Positions 5,298-6,470 of a DNA stretch of 6,470 nucleotides are shown here, piece after piece. How positions within the stretch are numbered: the first letter of the stretch is position 1; every line of letters begins with the position of its first letter. The notes under the pieces are model-generated. The model was not told the DNA's origin and did no database searches. It saw nothing but the letters and a program-made list of their open reading frames with translations. The stretch lies in the NCBI GenBank assembly GCA_903923915.1, contig CAIXZI010000141.1:1-6470 (forward strand), given 5' to 3'. The DNA is from an uncultured Bacteroidota bacterium (GTDB lineage Bacteria; Bacteroidota; Bacteroidia; B-17B0; Aurantibacillaceae). A program made the translations under genes and the position numbers.

Positions 5298-6470
5298 TTA
5301 CTTCAGTTTTAACAATGCCACGCTTTCTACGTGTAATGTTTGCGGAAACATATCTACTGCCTGCACCTTTACTACTTCATATTTTTCGGCTAACATGGCT
5401 ACATCTCTGGCTTGTGATGCAGGATTGCAGCTTACATATACAATTTTTGGCGCAGCAATTTCAAGTATTTTGGCTACCACATCAGGGTGCATACCTACAC
5501 GTGGAGGGTCTGTAATAATAACATCGGGTTTTCCATTGGCAGCAATAAATTCGTCGTTTAAAACATCCTTCATATCACCAGCATAAAAAGAGGTGTTATT
5601 TATCTTGTTAAGCGTTGCATTTTCTTTTGCATCTTCAATGGCTTCGGGTACAGACTCTACACCTACCACATGTTTGGCATTTTTAGAAACAAATAGAGCA
5701 ATGGTGCCTGTGCCAGTGTATAAATCATAAACCACTTCGCTGCCTTTTAAATCAGCAAAATTGCGGGTAATTTTATATAAGTTGTAAGCTTGTTTAGAAT
5801 TGGTTTGGTAAAAAGATTTTGGTCCGATTTTAAATTTCAAACCTTCCATCTCTTCATAAATAAAATCGTTTCCGCTAAAAGTATGTACAGGCAAATCGTA
5901 AATAGTATCGTTACCTTTTTGATTAATGACGTATAGCAAAGCCGTAATCTGCGGGAAGCTTTGCTGTATGTGACTTAACAACTCATTAATTTTTTCGGTA
6001 TCGTTATCGTAAAACGAAAACACGCACATTACTTCTCCGGTTGTAGAAGTTCTAATAATCATAGTGCGCATTAAACCCGCTTTATCTCTAATGTTGAAAA
6101 ACTCATACCCTTTTTCAAGCGCAAATCTTTTTACTTCGTTACGTATTTCGTTAGAAGGACTGGGCTGTAAATGACAATGCTCAATATCCAATACTTTATC
6201 GAACGCACCTGATACGTGGAAGCCACAACCAGCGCCATTTGTTGACTTATTGATTTGAACCACAGAAGATTGGCTATCATCTCCCGACTCCTGAATTTTT
6301 TCTTTTAACTCTTCGGTAGTAAGCCATTTTTTGTTTGAAAAACCAAAATCTAATTTGTTGCGGTAATAATAATTTTCTTCGCAGCCAAAAATATCAAGCA
6401 TTTCTGCCACTTCTACTTTTGCTAATCTTTGAAAAGCATTTACAACCTGATTTTGTTTGTATTGAAGTTG
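5298..6470 (-). CDS. rlmD: Uracil-C5 RNA methyltransferase, RlmD/RumA family (partial, N-terminus outside window)
   Basis: This enzyme family transfers a methyl group from S-adenosylmethionine to C5 of a uridine, at U1939 of 23S rRNA for RlmD. 390 residues are visible and the frame stays open to the window edge (QLQYKQNQVVNAFQR...), so the GTG at 6408-6410, which could be taken as a start, is internal. Numbering from the first visible residue, the sequence shows YYRNKLDFGF (35-44), the SFYQTN motif (219-224), SAM-binding DLYTGTG (249-255), DPPR (321-324), the catalytic Cys348 in SCNP (347-350) and the general-base Glu382 in HVES. The N-terminal TRAM domain and the iron-sulfur cysteines of RlmD, if present, lie beyond the window. 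Family membership is certain; the rRNA target, as opposed to another uridine, is assumed from the common Bacteroidetes annotation. It sits 46 bases upstream of the secreted repeat protein gene and ends in TAA. Confidence 0.9.
   Translation of the reverse strand, partial: QLQYKQNQVVNAFQRLAKVEVAEMLDIFGCEENYYYRNKLDFGFSNKKWLTTEELKEKIQESGDDSQSSVVQINKSTNGAGCGFHVSGAFDKVLDIEHCHLQPSPSNEIRNEVKRFALEKGYEFFNIRDKAGLMRTMIIRTSTTGEVMCVFSFYDNDTEKINELLSHIQQSFPQITALLYVINQKGNDTIYDLPVHTFSGNDFIYEEMEGLKFKIGPKSFYQTNSKQAYNLYKITRNFADLKGSEVVYDLYTGTGTIALFVSKNAKHVVGVESVPEAIEDAKENATLNKINNTSFYAGDMKDVLNDEFIAANGKPDVIITDPPRVGMHPDVVAKILEIAAPKIVYVSCNPASQARDVAMLAEKYEVVKVQAVDMFPQTLHVESVALLKLK

Noticed and set aside
5298..6410. RlmD-like gene starting at the GTG at 6408-6410
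   Set aside because: The frame stays open upstream to the window edge, and the upstream residues (QVVNAFQRLAKVE) fit the family, so this codon is internal Val.

Overview
The window looks like chromosome from a Bacteroidota (Bacteroidetes) organism, although no rRNA or other marker gene is present to prove it. It is AT-rich, has TAnnTTTG-like promoter boxes and few Shine-Dalgarno sequences. It also carries a large secreted protein with a choice-of-anchor L domain, SprB-type repeats and a type B (CHU_C) C-terminal sorting domain, all hallmarks of the type IX secretion system (T9SS) lineage. Five protein genes are visible, two of them cut by the window edges. No RNA gene, transposase, CRISPR array or integrase was seen.

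Layout. (1) Positions 1-384, minus strand: the N-terminal part of a two-helix membrane protein with a DxSxS motif typical of a von Willebrand A (VWA) metal site; the rest lies to the left of the window. (2) Positions 433-1161, minus: fabG, 3-oxoacyl-ACP reductase, just upstream of gene 1 and probably co-transcribed with it. Its reading frame is cut by a TGA exactly inside the family's C-terminal V-x-G-G-M tail, and the tail continues in frame to a TAA. (3) Positions 1162-1277: a divergent intergenic region with a triple CACAGATT repeat and a promoter-like box for each side. (4) Positions 1278-2045, plus: a Cys-rich N-terminal module, one membrane helix and a carboxypeptidase-D-regulatory-like domain. 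(5) Positions 2046-2098: a short convergent gap with a weak hairpin. (6) Positions 2099-5251, minus: the 1050-residue secreted repeat protein. (7) Positions 5298-6470, minus: the C-terminal 390 residues of an RlmD/RumA-family uracil-C5 RNA methyltransferase, whose N-terminus is beyond the right edge.

The genes do not form one pathway. Fatty-acid synthesis (fabG) and rRNA modification (rlmD-like) are housekeeping. The large protein is a cell-surface or secreted adhesin-like product that would depend on a T9SS encoded elsewhere. I see no clear new multi-gene system. The observations most worth checking are the in-frame TGA in fabG, the two-step (BA) higher-order repeat in the adhesin with one Cys pair per repeat, a G8 tract in that gene, and the triple CACAGATT repeat between the divergent genes.
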